From: Elioraea tepidiphila DSM 17972 | GTDB taxonomy: Bacteria > Pseudomonadota > Alphaproteobacteria > Acetobacterales > Acetobacteraceae | DNA length: 64,000 nt | Direction: 5' to 3' | Assembly (NCBI RefSeq): GCF_000378465.1 | Contig: NZ_KB899925.1 | Span: 45,094 to 109,093 of the forward strand | Shown: one piece after another, positions 20,519-29,378 of the stretch | Position numbering within the stretch: the first letter of the stretch is position 1 | How the letters are laid out: each line of letters opens with the position of its first letter | Notes under the pieces: model-generated | Told to the model about the DNA's origin: nothing | The model's database searches: none | Seen by the model: only the letters and a program-made list of their open reading frames with translations | Position numbers and translations under genes: made by a program

Positions 20519-21502
20519 TCAGACGGCCGGCAGTGCCGCCTCGTCCGACGGCACTCCGGGTCTGCATCGGACCCGCTCCGCCGGCACGGCGCGGATCGCG
20601 CGGTTGCGCCGGACAGTCTGCCACGGCTTTCCGAAACCGATCGGCGCCGCCTGCGACAGGGTCACGGCTTCGGCGATGACGTCCGGCAGCGCGCCGAGGG
20701 CCGGCCGCGCGAGCAGATAGCCCTGGAAGTGCCGGATCCCCATGTCGTGCAGGGCGGCCAGTTCCTCCGGCGTCTCGATCCCCTCGGCGATCATGGTGAT
20801 GCCGAGGTCGTGGCAGACGCGCGCGATCGCGGCCACGATCCGCGCCCGCACCGGATCGCGATCGACGCCACGCAGCAGCTGCATGTCCAGCTTGACGATG
20901 TCGGGCTGGAACTCGACCAGCAGACCGAGCCCGGCATAGCCGGCGCCGAAATCGTCGATCGCGATCCGTACCCCGTGCGCGCGCTGCGCGGCGACCGTGT
21001 CGCGCAGGCGGCCGGGATCGCGGCTCTGCTCCGCCTCCGTGATCTCGAACAGGATCTGGTCGGGCGCGAAGCCCAAGCGCCGTGCCGCCGCCAGCGTCGC
21101 GCCGAGGCACGTCTCGGGATTGAGCGTGGCACTCGGCAGCACGTTCAGCGACAACAGCGCCTCCGACCGGTGCAGGCCGAGGGCGGCGGCATCGCGCAGG
21201 CCGGCGAGCCGACAGGCCAGATCGAGCACATGCGGATCGGCTGCCTGTCGCAGCGCCGCCAGCACCTCGCCAGCCGGCTCGCCGGCGGCGCCGCGCACGA
21301 GCGCCTCGTAGGCGAATACCGACCAGCCGCCGTGCCGCTCGACCACGATCGGCTGGAACGCGACGCGGAGCTGCCGCGCCACCAGATCACCGGGGCCGCA
21401 GGTTACACACGGCGAGCCTGCCGGGCGCCAGGCCGTACAGGACGCGGTCGCCCGCGCCGCCGCCCGGGCCAGCGCCGAATCCAGTTGTCGAACCAGGGTC
21501 AT
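20519..21502 (-). CDS. EAL-domain cyclic-di-GMP phosphodiesterase
   Basis: 327 aa. EAL domain from about residue 40 to 275 with all main motifs: AFQPIV, YEALVRG (EAL at 66-68), SLNVLPS, FEITE, AIDDFGAGYAGL, VKLDMQL, AEGIETPEE, and QGYLLARP. It should hydrolyse c-di-GMP. No GGDEF, PAS or membrane segment; the N-terminus has three cysteines (22, 32, 35: CTAWRPAGSPCVTC) that might sense metal or redox state. Lies divergent to the globin-coupled sensor, 329 bp apart. Confidence 0.9.
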   Translation of the reverse strand: MTLVRQLDSALARAAARATASCTAWRPAGSPCVTCGPGDLVARQLRVAFQPIVVERHGGWSVFAYEALVRGAAGEPAGEVLAALRQAADPHVLDLACRLAGLRDAAALGLHRSEALLSLNVLPSATLNPETCLGATLAAARRLGFAPDQILFEITEAEQSRDPGRLRDTVAAQRAHGVRIAIDDFGAGYAGLGLLVEFQPDIVKLDMQLLRGVDRDPVRARIVAAIARVCHDLGITMIAEGIETPEELAALHDMGIRHFQGYLLARPALGALPDVIAEAVTLSQAAPIGFGKPWQTVRRNRAIRAVPAERVRCRPGVPSDEAALPAV

Positions 21503-21831
21503 GGATCCTCGGTGTGCTGGTGGCGGGTCATGCCGCGCGGCATCGCCGTCGGCCACGCCGAGGCTGCGACGCATCGGTGAAGCAGAGGTGAATCGCCCGC
21601 TGCCATAAAATGGCGCGACCGCAGCATCGTGCGTATCGGCTGCCCTGCATGTCTACCTCGGTCCGGAAGGCGATCGTCACTGTCTCGCGTCGATCCGCCT
21701 CCATGCCGATCACGACAAAAACTGTCAGCGCGGCTTCACCACTCGTTCACCGCCGGTCCCGACCATCGTGATCGTCTGCCGCCGCGTCGTGTCCACGTCG
21801 GTAACCCACCTGAAGCAAGGAAGTCCTCGTC
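21503..21831. other. intergenic region between divergent EAL and globin-sensor genes
   Basis: 329 bp without a convincing gene. It must hold both promoters, but I could not identify a clear -35/-10 pair. A 61-codon frame on the minus strand (21528-21713) has no ribosome site and no recognisable sequence, so I do not call it. Confidence 0.5.
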
Positions 21832-23184
21832 ATGTCCGAGTCCGTTGCAGAAAGCACGCTCGCCCGTCGCTCTGCGTTCATGCGGCTCGACGCCGCGGCG
21901 TGTGCACGCCTGCGCGAGGCCTGGACCGTCGTCGAACCGGGGCTCGACGGTCTGCTCGACCGCTTCTACGGCCATCTCGCAACCCATCCCGAGATGGCCG
22001 CGATGCTCGCCCGGCACGCCGCCCGTGGCATCGAGGGCCTGAAGCAGGCGCAGCGCGAGCACTGGCGCCGTCTGTTCTCCGGCCGGTTCGATGCCGCCTA
22101 CGAGGCGGGCGTGCGGCGCGTCGGCAAGGCGCATGCGCGCATCGGCCTCGATCCGCGCTGGTACTACGGCGGCTACGCGCTCGCGCTCGGCGAGATCGGC
22201 CGGTTGATCGCCGCCAGGACGCGCTGGAACGCGCCGCGTGCCGCCGCACTGATGGATGCCGTGACGGCGGCGGTGCTGCTCGACATGGACCTGGCGATCG
22301 AGGTCTATTTCGAGGAAGGACCGGCCGCGCAGGCGCGCAAGCGCGAACTCGGCCAGATCGCCGCCCGGCTGGAGGGTGCGGTCGGCAGCGCCCTGGAGGC
22401 GGTCGCGGCGACCGCGACGGACGTTCAGTCCAGCGCCGCCATGCTGGAGCAGCTCGCGCAGCGGACCGAGGGGCGGGCGCAGAGCGTCGGCGCCGCGAGC
22501 AGCCGGGCGAGCGCGAACGTGCAGACCGTCGCTTCCGCCGCGGAGGAGCTTGCGGCGTCGGTCGGCGAGATCACGCGCCAGGTGAGCGAGAGCGCGCGCA
22601 TCGCCTCCGATGCCGTGCGCCGCGCGCGCGAGACCGACGCGACGGTGCAGGGCCTCGCGGACGGGGCGAAGCGCATCGGCGACGTGGTGCGGCTGATCAA
22701 CGATATCGCCGGGCAGACCAACCTGCTCGCGCTGAACGCGACGATCGAGGCGGCGCGCGCCGGCGAGGCGGGCAAGGGCTTCGCGGTGGTGGCCTCCGAG
22801 GTGAAGAACCTCGCCTCGCAGACCGCCAAGGCGACCGAGGAGATCTCCGCCCAGATCGCCGCCATCCAGGGCGATACCGGCCGGGCGGTGTCGGCGATTC
22901 AGGGCATTGCCGCCGTTATCGAGGAGATCGATCGCATCGCGGCTGCGATTGCGGCGGCGGTGGAGCAGCAGGGGGCGGCGACGGCCGAAATCGCGCGCAA
23001 TGTCCAGCAGGCCGCCGCCGGCACGACCGAGGTCAGCGCCTCGATCGCGGATGTGAACCTTGCCGTGACCGAGACCACCGCGGCGGTCACCGGGCTGCGC
23101 GGCTCGGCGGCCGAGCTCGCGCGTCACGGCGATGCGCTGCGGCAGGAGGTCGCAAGCTTCCTCGGCACGCTGCGCGCGGCATGA
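21832..23184 (+). CDS. globin-coupled methyl-accepting chemotaxis-type sensor
   Basis: Soluble oxygen/gas sensor of 450 aa, no membrane segments. Residues 1-170 are a protoglobin domain ([35 protein letters not shown]) with the expected haem-proximal His101 in [18 protein letters not shown]. Residues about 180-450 are a coiled-coil MCP signalling domain with the conserved tip [20 protein letters not shown] then [15 protein letters not shown]. It resembles HemAT-like globin-coupled sensors. Ribosome site AAGGAAG. It would signal to CheA or a related kinase; none is in the window. Confidence 0.93.
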   Translation: MSESVAESTLARRSAFMRLDAAACARLREAWTVVEPGLDGLLDRFYGHLATHPEMAAMLARHAARGIEGLKQAQREHWRRLFSGRFDAAYEAGVRRVGKAHARIGLDPRWYYGGYALALGEIGRLIAARTRWNAPRAAALMDAVTAAVLLDMDLAIEVYFEEGPAAQARKRELGQIAARLEGAVGSALEAVAATATDVQSSAAMLEQLAQRTEGRAQSVGAASSRASANVQTVASAAEELAASVGEITRQVSESARIASDAVRRARETDATVQGLADGAKRIGDVVRLINDIAGQTNLLALNATIEAARAGEAGKGFAVVASEVKNLASQTAKATEEISAQIAAIQGDTGRAVSAIQGIAAVIEEIDRIAAAIAAAVEQQGAATAEIARNVQQAAAGTTEVSASIADVNLAVTETTAAVTGLRGSAAELARHGDALRQEVASFLGTLRAA

Positions 23185-23214
23185 CGGCGCGGGAGCGCGC
23201 GGCGACCAGCGCCC

Positions 23215-23553
23215 TCAACCGCCGTTCGTGCCGTACTGCACCACACGCACCTTCTCGGTCGTGACCAGCGCGCTGCCCAACATCGGACCGAGTTCGACAA
23301 GGAACATGTTGATGCGGTCCTCGGCATCGACGATCTCGATCACCAGCGGCAGGTCCTCCGACAGCCGGAGGATCTTCGCGGTGTGCAGACGGCTCGACCG
23401 CCCGTAACCCATCGGCCCGCGAAGGACAGTCGCGCCGGCCAGATGCAGCTCCCGCGCCCGCAGCACGACCGCCTCATAGAGCGGACGGCCCTCATAGCTG
23501 TCGCTCTCGCCGATGAAGATGCGCAGCAGCAGTGCTTCCTCGGGGATCTTCAT
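23215..23553 (-). CDS. DUF190 family protein
   Basis: 112 aa of the DUF190 family, a PII-like alpha/beta fold: ALLLRIFIGESDSYEGRPLYEA, LHLAGATVLRGPMGYGRSS, LSEDLPLVIEIVDAEDRI. DUF190 genes are known neighbours of crcB. Last gene of the fluoride-riboswitch operon, three bases after crcB2, with ribosome site GAGGAGAT. A regulatory or nucleotide-binding role for the channel is an inference from the PII-like fold. Confidence 0.88.
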   Translation of the reverse strand: MKIPEEALLLRIFIGESDSYEGRPLYEAVVLRARELHLAGATVLRGPMGYGRSSRLHTAKILRLSEDLPLVIEIVDAEDRINMFLVELGPMLGSALVTTEKVRVVQYGTNGG

Positions 23554-23556
23554 GGT

Positions 23557-23976
23557 CTATCTCCTCAACCGGTTGATCCGGGTGGCAAGCGTCCAGCCCA
23601 GCCAGACCGCCGCGAGCCACAGCAGCACCGACACGCCGATGACGGTTCCGGCAACTGCGACGCGTCCGGCCTCGATCAGCAGCACCGTCTCCAGGCTGAA
23701 GACCGAGAACGTCGTGTAGCCGCCGCAGATTCCCGTCATGACGAACTGGCGCTGGCGCGGACTCGCGAGCAGCCGGCCGTCAGGTCCGGCAAGCGCGGCA
23801 TAGCAGCCGATCAGGAAGGATCCGGTGACGTTCACGAAGAGGGTCCCCCACGGAAACCCCGCTCCCGCCCAATGATGCATCCACTCGCCGACCAGCCAGC
23901 GAGCGGTACCACCGATGACGCTGCCGGCCGCGACGGCGGCGTACAGCATGGCGGTTGCGTAACGGGCATGGACCAT
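23557..23976 (-). CDS. crcB: CrcB/Fluc fluoride channel, second copy
   Basis: 139-aa membrane protein with four hydrophobic segments: GSVIGGTARWLVGEW, PWGTLFVNVTGSFLIGCYAA and GICGGYTTFSVFSLETVLL are the Fluc signatures, including the pore Asn and the paired Phe residues. Known function: fluoride-selective export. It follows crcB1 by 5 bp. Start 23976 chosen for spacing; an internal ATG at 23949 is possible. Two adjacent copies suggest a heterodimer of oppositely inserted subunits. Confidence 0.93.
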   Translation of the reverse strand: MVHARYATAMLYAAVAAGSVIGGTARWLVGEWMHHWAGAGFPWGTLFVNVTGSFLIGCYAALAGPDGRLLASPRQRQFVMTGICGGYTTFSVFSLETVLLIEAGRVAVAGTVIGVSVLLWLAAVWLGWTLATRINRLRR

Positions 23977-23981
23977 GCGCG

Positions 23982-24386
23982 TCAGCCCACCCGAACAAGC
24001 GTGGCGCCGGCCGCCAGCCCGAGCGCCGCGGCCGGCAAGCAGAGACAGAGCGAAAGGGCGACGTTGCCGGCGGCCCGGCGGAGATCGCCGTCGCGCGCCA
24101 GCGCCAGCGTCTGCAGGCTGAACGACGAGACCGTGGTGTAGCACCCCAGGAACCCCACCACGATCAGGCGCCAGCCTGGCAGCTCGGAGACCCAGGACAG
24201 GTTGGATGACGCCAGCGCGGCGACGATGCCGATCACGAAGGCCCCGCTGACATTGACCACCATGGTGCCCCAGGGGAAGGTCTCGCCGAACCGCCGCCCG
24301 ACCATGCCCGAGACCCAATAGCGCGCCATGCCGCCGAACGCGCTGCCGAGCGCGACCCAGGCGAAACCATGCACCACATCCTGCAT
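23982..24386 (-). CDS. crcB: CrcB/Fluc fluoride channel, first copy
   Basis: 134 aa, four membrane segments, with GSAFGGMARYWVSG, PWGTMVVNVSGAFVIGIV and GFLGCYTTVSSFSLQTLAL. It is only moderately similar to the neighbouring copy. It starts 54 bp after the stop of the second MutS-like gene on the same strand. I searched this gap for a second riboswitch and found none; control is expected from the riboswitch at the operon head (29316-29370). Confidence 0.93.
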   Translation of the reverse strand: MQDVVHGFAWVALGSAFGGMARYWVSGMVGRRFGETFPWGTMVVNVSGAFVIGIVAALASSNLSWVSELPGWRLIVVGFLGCYTTVSSFSLQTLALARDGDLRRAAGNVALSLCLCLPAAALGLAAGATLVRVG

Positions 24387-24440
24387 CCGCGGTGACCTCT
24401 GCGTGATCCGTCCCGGAATGATGCCACGCCAGCGCGCGAG

Positions 24441-25961
24441 TCACCCCGGGCTCGTCTGGGGAGCGTCCTGCCCCTCGAAGATCCTGCGGTACAGGTCGTC
24501 GGCGAAGGTCGTCTGCAACGGCTCGCCCACCGTCATTCGGAAGGTGCGCATCCCGTCGCTTCGCCGTTCCGCGCGCAGGAACAGCGCGTCCGGCCGCGAC
24601 CGGTCGTACAGGCCGCGGGCCAGGGTGTGCAGATGCGTCACGAACGCGACCTTGATGCGCCGCTCGCCGAGGGCCTCGACGATCCGGCGGGCGATCTCGG
24701 ATCCCTCGCGCTCATTGGTGGCCGCGAATGACTCGTTGAACAGGACCAGCGCATCGGGTGCCAGATGGTCCACGATGCGGCTCATGCGAGCGAGCTCCTC
24801 ATCAAGCTTTCCGCTCCGCAGCGCGACATCCTCCTCGCGCTTGTAGTGCGTGCAGACCGAGCTGCAAACATTGGCGCAGAAGGACTCGGCCGGTACCGTC
24901 ATGCCGGCCTGCATCATCAGCTGCGCAAGGCCGAGGCTGCGCAGGAAGGTCGACTTGCCGCCCCGGTTGGCACCGGTGACGACGATCAGCATGCGCCCAT
25001 CCGCGTCCGCATCGTTGCCCACCACCCTCTGTCCGGCAGTCAGCGCGAGGCAGACATCGTAGAGACCGGAGAATCGCAGGCACCGCTCGCTCGCGGCGGT
25101 GGGCTCGGGCATGCACAAGGGTTCGCCGAGTGAGGCGAGTCGCCGATGCAGGTTCAGGCAGCCAAGATGGAAGGCGAGCTCGGCGCGGAGCTGGACGAAG
25201 AAGCCGAGGATGTGATCGCCGGACTGCGCGAGGGCGTTCGCGGCCTGGGCGATGCCGCGTCCCTCGAGCTCGGCGAGCGCGCGTGCGCCGCTCTCGTCGC
25301 GCGGCGCGAGCTGGAACGTGTAGGCCGGGGCGCGCCCGGCGAACAGGCGCTGGAACCAGCTCCCCTCCGGCGGATTGGGTTTCCGCAACGTGTAGTCGCG
25401 GCCCTTCGCGCCGCTGCCGAGCCGCGCACTGATCAGCGTGCCGTCGCCGAGCTTCAGGGCACGGAGGTGTTGCTGCACCTCGGCCAGGTACTCGTCGCCC
25501 AGGCCGCTTTGCAGCATTGCGAAAAAGTCCCGAAAGCCATCCGACGAGAAGCGGGGGCCATCGGCGTCAGCGATGCGCCGCAACCGCGTCAGCGCCTTCA
25601 CGAACAGGCCGATCACTTCCACGGAGCGGCTGAGGATCACGCGCGGGTACTTGGAGTAGATTCCCCAGTACGCCTTCTTCTCCGCTTCGATGGCCTCGAC
25701 CGTGATGGCGTAGATCTCGCGCACCAGTTCCTCCTGCGCGAGGCAGTCGCGCAGGACATCCTGCCGATACCGGATCGCTGCGGGATCGGTGAGCGGGGAA
25801 AGAAGGGCGTGATGGGCGACCTTGCGCAGGAACTCGTCGCCGTCCGCCATGGCGTCGAACAGGGTACGGAGCTCAAGATCCTGGACCAGGTCCTGCTCGT
25901 TCCAGGGGAGGGCATGGTCAGGTTCGAAGCTTCCCTCACGATCCATCAGCCGAGGTTTCAC
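24441..25961 (-). CDS. MutS-like ATPase B (fluoride operon)
   Basis: 506 aa. The C-terminal half is a MutS-family ABC ATPase: Walker A VVTGANRGGKSTFLRSLG (about residue 320), then the Q-loop region, a Walker-B-like LVLFNESFAATNE and a switch His in FVTHLHTLA. The usual D-E of Walker B is N-E. The N-terminal half (SPLTDPAAIRYRQDVLRDC and following) matches the helical core/lever of MutS-related proteins but there is no mismatch-recognition domain (no FxE). GTG start overlaps the stop of the preceding gene (GTGA). Not a canonical repair protein; role unknown. Confidence 0.85.
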   Translation of the reverse strand: MKPRLMDREGSFEPDHALPWNEQDLVQDLELRTLFDAMADGDEFLRKVAHHALLSPLTDPAAIRYRQDVLRDCLAQEELVREIYAITVEAIEAEKKAYWGIYSKYPRVILSRSVEVIGLFVKALTRLRRIADADGPRFSSDGFRDFFAMLQSGLGDEYLAEVQQHLRALKLGDGTLISARLGSGAKGRDYTLRKPNPPEGSWFQRLFAGRAPAYTFQLAPRDESGARALAELEGRGIAQAANALAQSGDHILGFFVQLRAELAFHLGCLNLHRRLASLGEPLCMPEPTAASERCLRFSGLYDVCLALTAGQRVVGNDADADGRMLIVVTGANRGGKSTFLRSLGLAQLMMQAGMTVPAESFCANVCSSVCTHYKREEDVALRSGKLDEELARMSRIVDHLAPDALVLFNESFAATNEREGSEIARRIVEALGERRIKVAFVTHLHTLARGLYDRSRPDALFLRAERRSDGMRTFRMTVGEPLQTTFADDLYRRIFEGQDAPQTSPG

Positions 25962-27631
25962 GACGGGATCCGCTCCAGGATCTCCGGCTGCGTCAGCCCG
26001 TGTTTCCGTGCGATCGCCACCGCGTGCGAGAGCCCGTCCGCCGGCGCGCGGACGATCCGAAAGGTGCGCCGCGCCGGGTTGTCGGGATCGACGGTGCTGA
26101 CAAGGCTGACGGTGCTCGGTCCGAGCGAGGCGAGTTCCACGAGGAACGTCACGCACACGCACAGGAGGTCGAGTGCCACGATACGCTCCATGATTCGCCG
26201 CCCGAGCAGGATCGCGTCGTGCAGGGTGGTCGAGGTCAGCATCTCGTTGAGGATGATGATGCTGTTCGGGGTCGCCTGATCCAGGATCGTACGGACCCGG
26301 ACGAGTTCGTCCTCCAGCTTCCCGCGCAGCGTGGCGAGATCCTCCTCGCGCTCGAAATGGGTGAACAGCCGATCGAACAGGAACAGCCGCGCCTCGGTAC
26401 CCGGCACAGGGCAACCCAGGCTTGCAAGGTGGTGCATCTGACCGAAGGTGCGCGCGAAGGTCGTCTTGCCGCCCTGGTTCGGACCGGAGACGACGAAGAT
26501 GCGCTCCGGTCCGTTCAGGTGGAAGTCGTTGCGCACGACCTCCACCTTCTCCGCGACCAGCCGGGCAGCGAGGGCGAGATCATAGCCCCGAATGCTCCTC
26601 ACATCCTTCGCGCTGGCGGCGATCTCCGGATAGCAGAACGCGAGTCCGGCGCGGCGGAAGGTCCGCATGTACTCCAGATAGCCGAGATAGAACTGAACCT
26701 CTCGGTCGAAGGCGGCAATGGTGGGTTCGAGAAACTCGGCATTGCGGGTACAATAGGCGTCGAGCGCACCGAACACGTCGGGGAACAGCTTTGCGACACG
26801 TTCGAGCACCGCCCCTTCGATGTGATTCATCGGCAGCACGTCGGAGAACTCGACGAGGTGATCCTTTCCTGCGCCGTGCCGGAACCGCGCGAATGTGCGT
26901 TCGATGTCGGCGCCGTAGTCGGCTTCCGCGTTATAGCGGCGCACCGTGATCCGATCGCCCTTGATCAGCAGGCAATAATGGATGCCGTCGAGGGCCTGTT
27001 CGCACTCCCGCGTCTCGCGCTGCAGCGCGATGAACGCCGCCGAGGCAAGGTACTCGGCCAGGAAACGCCGCAGCGCCAGCCAGCCTTGCGCACGGAGTTC
27101 AGCGGCGGCAAGCGCGCTCTGGAAGGCGTTCAGTGTCGCGCAGTACGTCGCGACGGCATCGAGGAACAGCCTCTGCTTCTGGTAGTGCTCATGCAGCGTG
27201 CGTGCGCTGTCGAGCCGCTCACGCATTGTCTGCATCCCCTCCGCGAAGCCGCGCACGCAGCGGAACAGCGGTTCGCGTTCGAGATCGCGGAAGATGTCCT
27301 GCCGATACCGGATCGTCGCCGGATCGTGCAGGGGCGCGTGGAAGAACGGCGCGAGATCGTAGTGCTCGCGCCCGACCGTCACGGCGGCGACGATCTGGTC
27401 GAGATGGAGATCCCTGAAATATCCCGGCACCGCGTGCTCAGCCGCGGGGGCGCCTACCGGGCTCAGGATACTGTGGAAATCGACCGGCGACGGTCGGTCC
27501 CCGATTCCGGCCGGAGCCTGCGTGCGCGCATCCGATGACGCGCTGGAGGCGGCCGACCGTGACGCCAAGGCTGAGCTGCGCGCATCACCATCAGCGGTCA
27601 GCCGAGCCGGGTCATTGCGTTCGGCGGTCAT
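25958..27631 (-). CDS. MutS-like ATPase A (fluoride operon)
   Basis: 557 aa. First about 60 residues are low complexity (Ala/Ser/Asp/Arg). Then DPATIRYRQDIFRDL, as in the next gene, a long helical middle, and a MutS-family ATPase: Walker A VVSGPNQGGKTTFARTFG, Walker-B-like IIILNEMLTSTT (N-E for D-E) and ATPase tail. No mismatch-binding domain. The ATG at 27631 overlaps the uspA stop (ATGA), and its own stop overlaps the next MutS-like gene. The two paralogues share architecture but differ widely in sequence, so they probably form a heterodimer. Confidence 0.85.
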   Translation of the reverse strand: MTAERNDPARLTADGDARSSALASRSAASSASSDARTQAPAGIGDRPSPVDFHSILSPVGAPAAEHAVPGYFRDLHLDQIVAAVTVGREHYDLAPFFHAPLHDPATIRYRQDIFRDLEREPLFRCVRGFAEGMQTMRERLDSARTLHEHYQKQRLFLDAVATYCATLNAFQSALAAAELRAQGWLALRRFLAEYLASAAFIALQRETRECEQALDGIHYCLLIKGDRITVRRYNAEADYGADIERTFARFRHGAGKDHLVEFSDVLPMNHIEGAVLERVAKLFPDVFGALDAYCTRNAEFLEPTIAAFDREVQFYLGYLEYMRTFRRAGLAFCYPEIAASAKDVRSIRGYDLALAARLVAEKVEVVRNDFHLNGPERIFVVSGPNQGGKTTFARTFGQMHHLASLGCPVPGTEARLFLFDRLFTHFEREEDLATLRGKLEDELVRVRTILDQATPNSIIILNEMLTSTTLHDAILLGRRIMERIVALDLLCVCVTFLVELASLGPSTVSLVSTVDPDNPARRTFRIVRAPADGLSHAVAIARKHGLTQPEILERIPS

Positions 27632-28047
27632 TTCACAACGAGGACGGCGCATGGCGCCAGTGCGACCAGGCGGTCCGTCGTGCTGCCGATCACACGGTTG
27701 TAGAGCGCCGAGTGTCCCATGAAGCCGACCACCAGAAGGTCAGCGCGTTGGCGTTCGACGAACTCGACGATGCTCGGTACCGCGTGGCCCGCCACGACAT
27801 GCACCTCGAGGCGCACGCGGGCGGCCTTCGCGCGGCTCTGCACGCGCGCGATCAGCGGATCGAAGTGCCGGTTGGCCGCTGCCTTCTCCTCCACAACCTC
27901 GTCGATCGTTGTGGGGATCTGCGGAAGCTCCTCGACCGAGATCATCTGGAGCGTTGCCTTGTGACGCTGGGCGAGCTCGAGCGCCGCATCCAGCGCCTTG
28001 GCTGCACCCTCTGATCCGTCATGGGCGATCACGATCCTGCGGAACAT
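27628..28047 (-). CDS. universal stress protein, UspA family
   Basis: 139 aa, single Usp domain: RRIVIAHDGSEGAAKALDAA at the N-terminus and the nucleotide-binding LLVVGFMGHSALYNRVIGS then TTDRLVALAPCAVLVVK (G-x2-G-x9-G-S/T pattern). ATP-binding type. It begins one base after the stop of the antiporter gene and overlaps the first MutS-like gene, so it is an integral member of the operon. Confidence 0.93.
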   Translation of the reverse strand: MFRRIVIAHDGSEGAAKALDAALELAQRHKATLQMISVEELPQIPTTIDEVVEEKAAANRHFDPLIARVQSRAKAARVRLEVHVVAGHAVPSIVEFVERQRADLLVVGFMGHSALYNRVIGSTTDRLVALAPCAVLVVK

Positions 28048-28048
28048 C

Positions 28049-29215
28049 TCAGTGCTCCTCCGCCGGTGCGGGTTGACCGGGGCTTGCGCCCTCGATCCCG
28101 CTGGGCAAAGGCTGGAACCAGCGCTGCGCGATCAGCGTGGGCACCACCGCGCTTGCGATCACGGCGCTGACCAGGACGGCGTACTGGCGCTGGTCGATGA
28201 TCCGGTTGGTCAGCCCGAACAGCGCCGAGATCGTGCCGAACGTCAGCCCTGTGGACATCAGCAGCGTCGTGTACATCCCCTCGCGTCCGTCAAAGGCGAA
28301 GGCGCGTGTGAGCGGCAGGATGCCGATGAACTTGGTCGCCATCTTGATCGCCAGGAACACCGTGATCAGCCCGGCCGAAGCGATCACCGCATCGAGGTCG
28401 ATCAGGGACCCCGCCTTCAGGAAGTAGAACGGTGTCAGGATCGTGAAGGCGATGATCCGCATCCGGTGCGGCAGTTCCGGCTCCGCGATGAAGGCGGGGG
28501 CGAGTGCCATGCCGACGAGATAGGCGGGCAGCACCGCCTCGCTGCCGGCGATCGTTGCGAGCCCGCCAAGGCCGAGCAGGATCAGGGCGATGAACTTCGT
28601 CTCCGGTTCGCTCACCCGGTGTCCGACCTTGGCGAAGAACCAGGGCGCGAAACGCGGCAACATCGCCAGGGCCGCCGCGGTCGCTGCGCCGAACACAAGC
28701 AGCCGCGCATCGAAATGCGCGAAGACGATGCCGAGGGCGAGCACCGTGGCGAGATCGGTCACGAAGCAGGCCGCAAGGATGATGCGGCCCATCTCGGTGC
28801 GGTTGAATCCCGTCTCGATCATCACCGCGTAGACCACCGCCACCGAGGTGGTGGAGAGCGAGATCCCGGCGATCTGCGCCGCCGGCCAATCCCAAGCGAG
28901 CGCGAAGCGCGCGAAGCCCACGCAGCCGAGATAGGGCGCGGCGAAGCTTACCGCACCGATGCCGAGACTGGGCGCCAGTTGGCGGCGCAGCGCGCGCGGA
29001 TCGATCTCGGCGCCGGCGAGGAAGGTGATCATGATTGCGCCGAACCCGGCGAGGAAATTCACCCATTCCGTCAGCTCGAGATGGACCAGGTTGCCTGCGG
29101 CCGCGCCGACGACGATCTCGATGAGCGCGACCGATACGGCGAGACGGATCGAGATGATGGAGGCGAGCAGCGCGAGCCCGAGCCAGAGCGCGGAGGTCAG
29201 CCAGACATTCTCCAC
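28049..29215 (-). CDS. cation/proton antiporter, CPA2/Kef-type
   Basis: 388 aa with about 12 membrane segments and no C-terminal TrkA-N domain. Hallmarks: ITFLAGAEIDPRALRRQ (family GxEhd), LSTTSVAVVYAVMIETG, ACFVTDLATVLALGIVF (the N/T-D pair of the ion site, here TD), LTPFYFLKAGSLIDL and MSTGLTFGTISALFGL. GTG start at 29215 with ribosome site GGAAGGAG; the frame extends upstream through the riboswitch but is not coding there. First gene of the operon under the fluoride riboswitch. Transported ion (Na+, K+ or other) not readable. Confidence 0.9.
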   Translation of the reverse strand: MENVWLTSALWLGLALLASIISIRLAVSVALIEIVVGAAAGNLVHLELTEWVNFLAGFGAIMITFLAGAEIDPRALRRQLAPSLGIGAVSFAAPYLGCVGFARFALAWDWPAAQIAGISLSTTSVAVVYAVMIETGFNRTEMGRIILAACFVTDLATVLALGIVFAHFDARLLVFGAATAAALAMLPRFAPWFFAKVGHRVSEPETKFIALILLGLGGLATIAGSEAVLPAYLVGMALAPAFIAEPELPHRMRIIAFTILTPFYFLKAGSLIDLDAVIASAGLITVFLAIKMATKFIGILPLTRAFAFDGREGMYTTLLMSTGLTFGTISALFGLTNRIIDQRQYAVLVSAVIASAVVPTLIAQRWFQPLPSGIEGASPGQPAPAEEH

Positions 29216-29290
29216 GGTGCGACACTCCTTCCGGCGGTCGCCGGTGCTGGTGTGTGCACGAAGACTGGCAGCGAGGTGCCCGACCGCGGG

Positions 29291-29325
29291 CAAAACACTC
29301 CTGCGCGTCTTCACGCGGCAGGAGT
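29291..29325 (-). terminator. riboswitch-controlled terminator
   Basis: On the minus strand ACTCCTGC (29325-29318) pairs with GCAGGAGT (29304-29297), with an extra GCGT/ACGC stem inside, followed by TGTTTTG. The upstream arm is also the 3' end of the fluoride aptamer, so aptamer folding and terminator folding exclude each other: fluoride would prevent termination. Confidence 0.82.
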
Positions 29326-29370
29326 CATCAGCCCGGAGGGGCGGTTTCGGGGGACTCCATCCCCATCGAA
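29316..29370 (-). promoter_or_regulatory. fluoride riboswitch (crcB motif)
   Basis: Minus-strand sequence shows the conserved blocks in order: GGGGATGGAGTCCCCC, then GAAACCGCC, a short CCTCCGGG stem, and GCTGATGACTCCTGCC. These match the crcB-motif pattern (GAUGG..UCCNCC - AACCGC - GCUGAUGAYNCCU). It lies directly upstream of the seven-gene operon, is preceded by a promoter at 29379-29407 and runs into an overlapping terminator. It would turn the operon on when fluoride binds. Confidence 0.9.
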
Positions 29371-29378
29371 GTGATTCA

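Noticed and set aside
21528..21713. 61-codon minus-strand frame between the EAL and globin-sensor genes
   Set aside because: No ribosome site, no hydrophobic or domain pattern, and it overlaps the expected promoter region.
24387..24440. Second fluoride riboswitch directly upstream of crcB1
   Set aside because: The 54-bp gap lacks the conserved GATGG, AACCGC and GCTGATGA blocks; the only copy is at the operon head.
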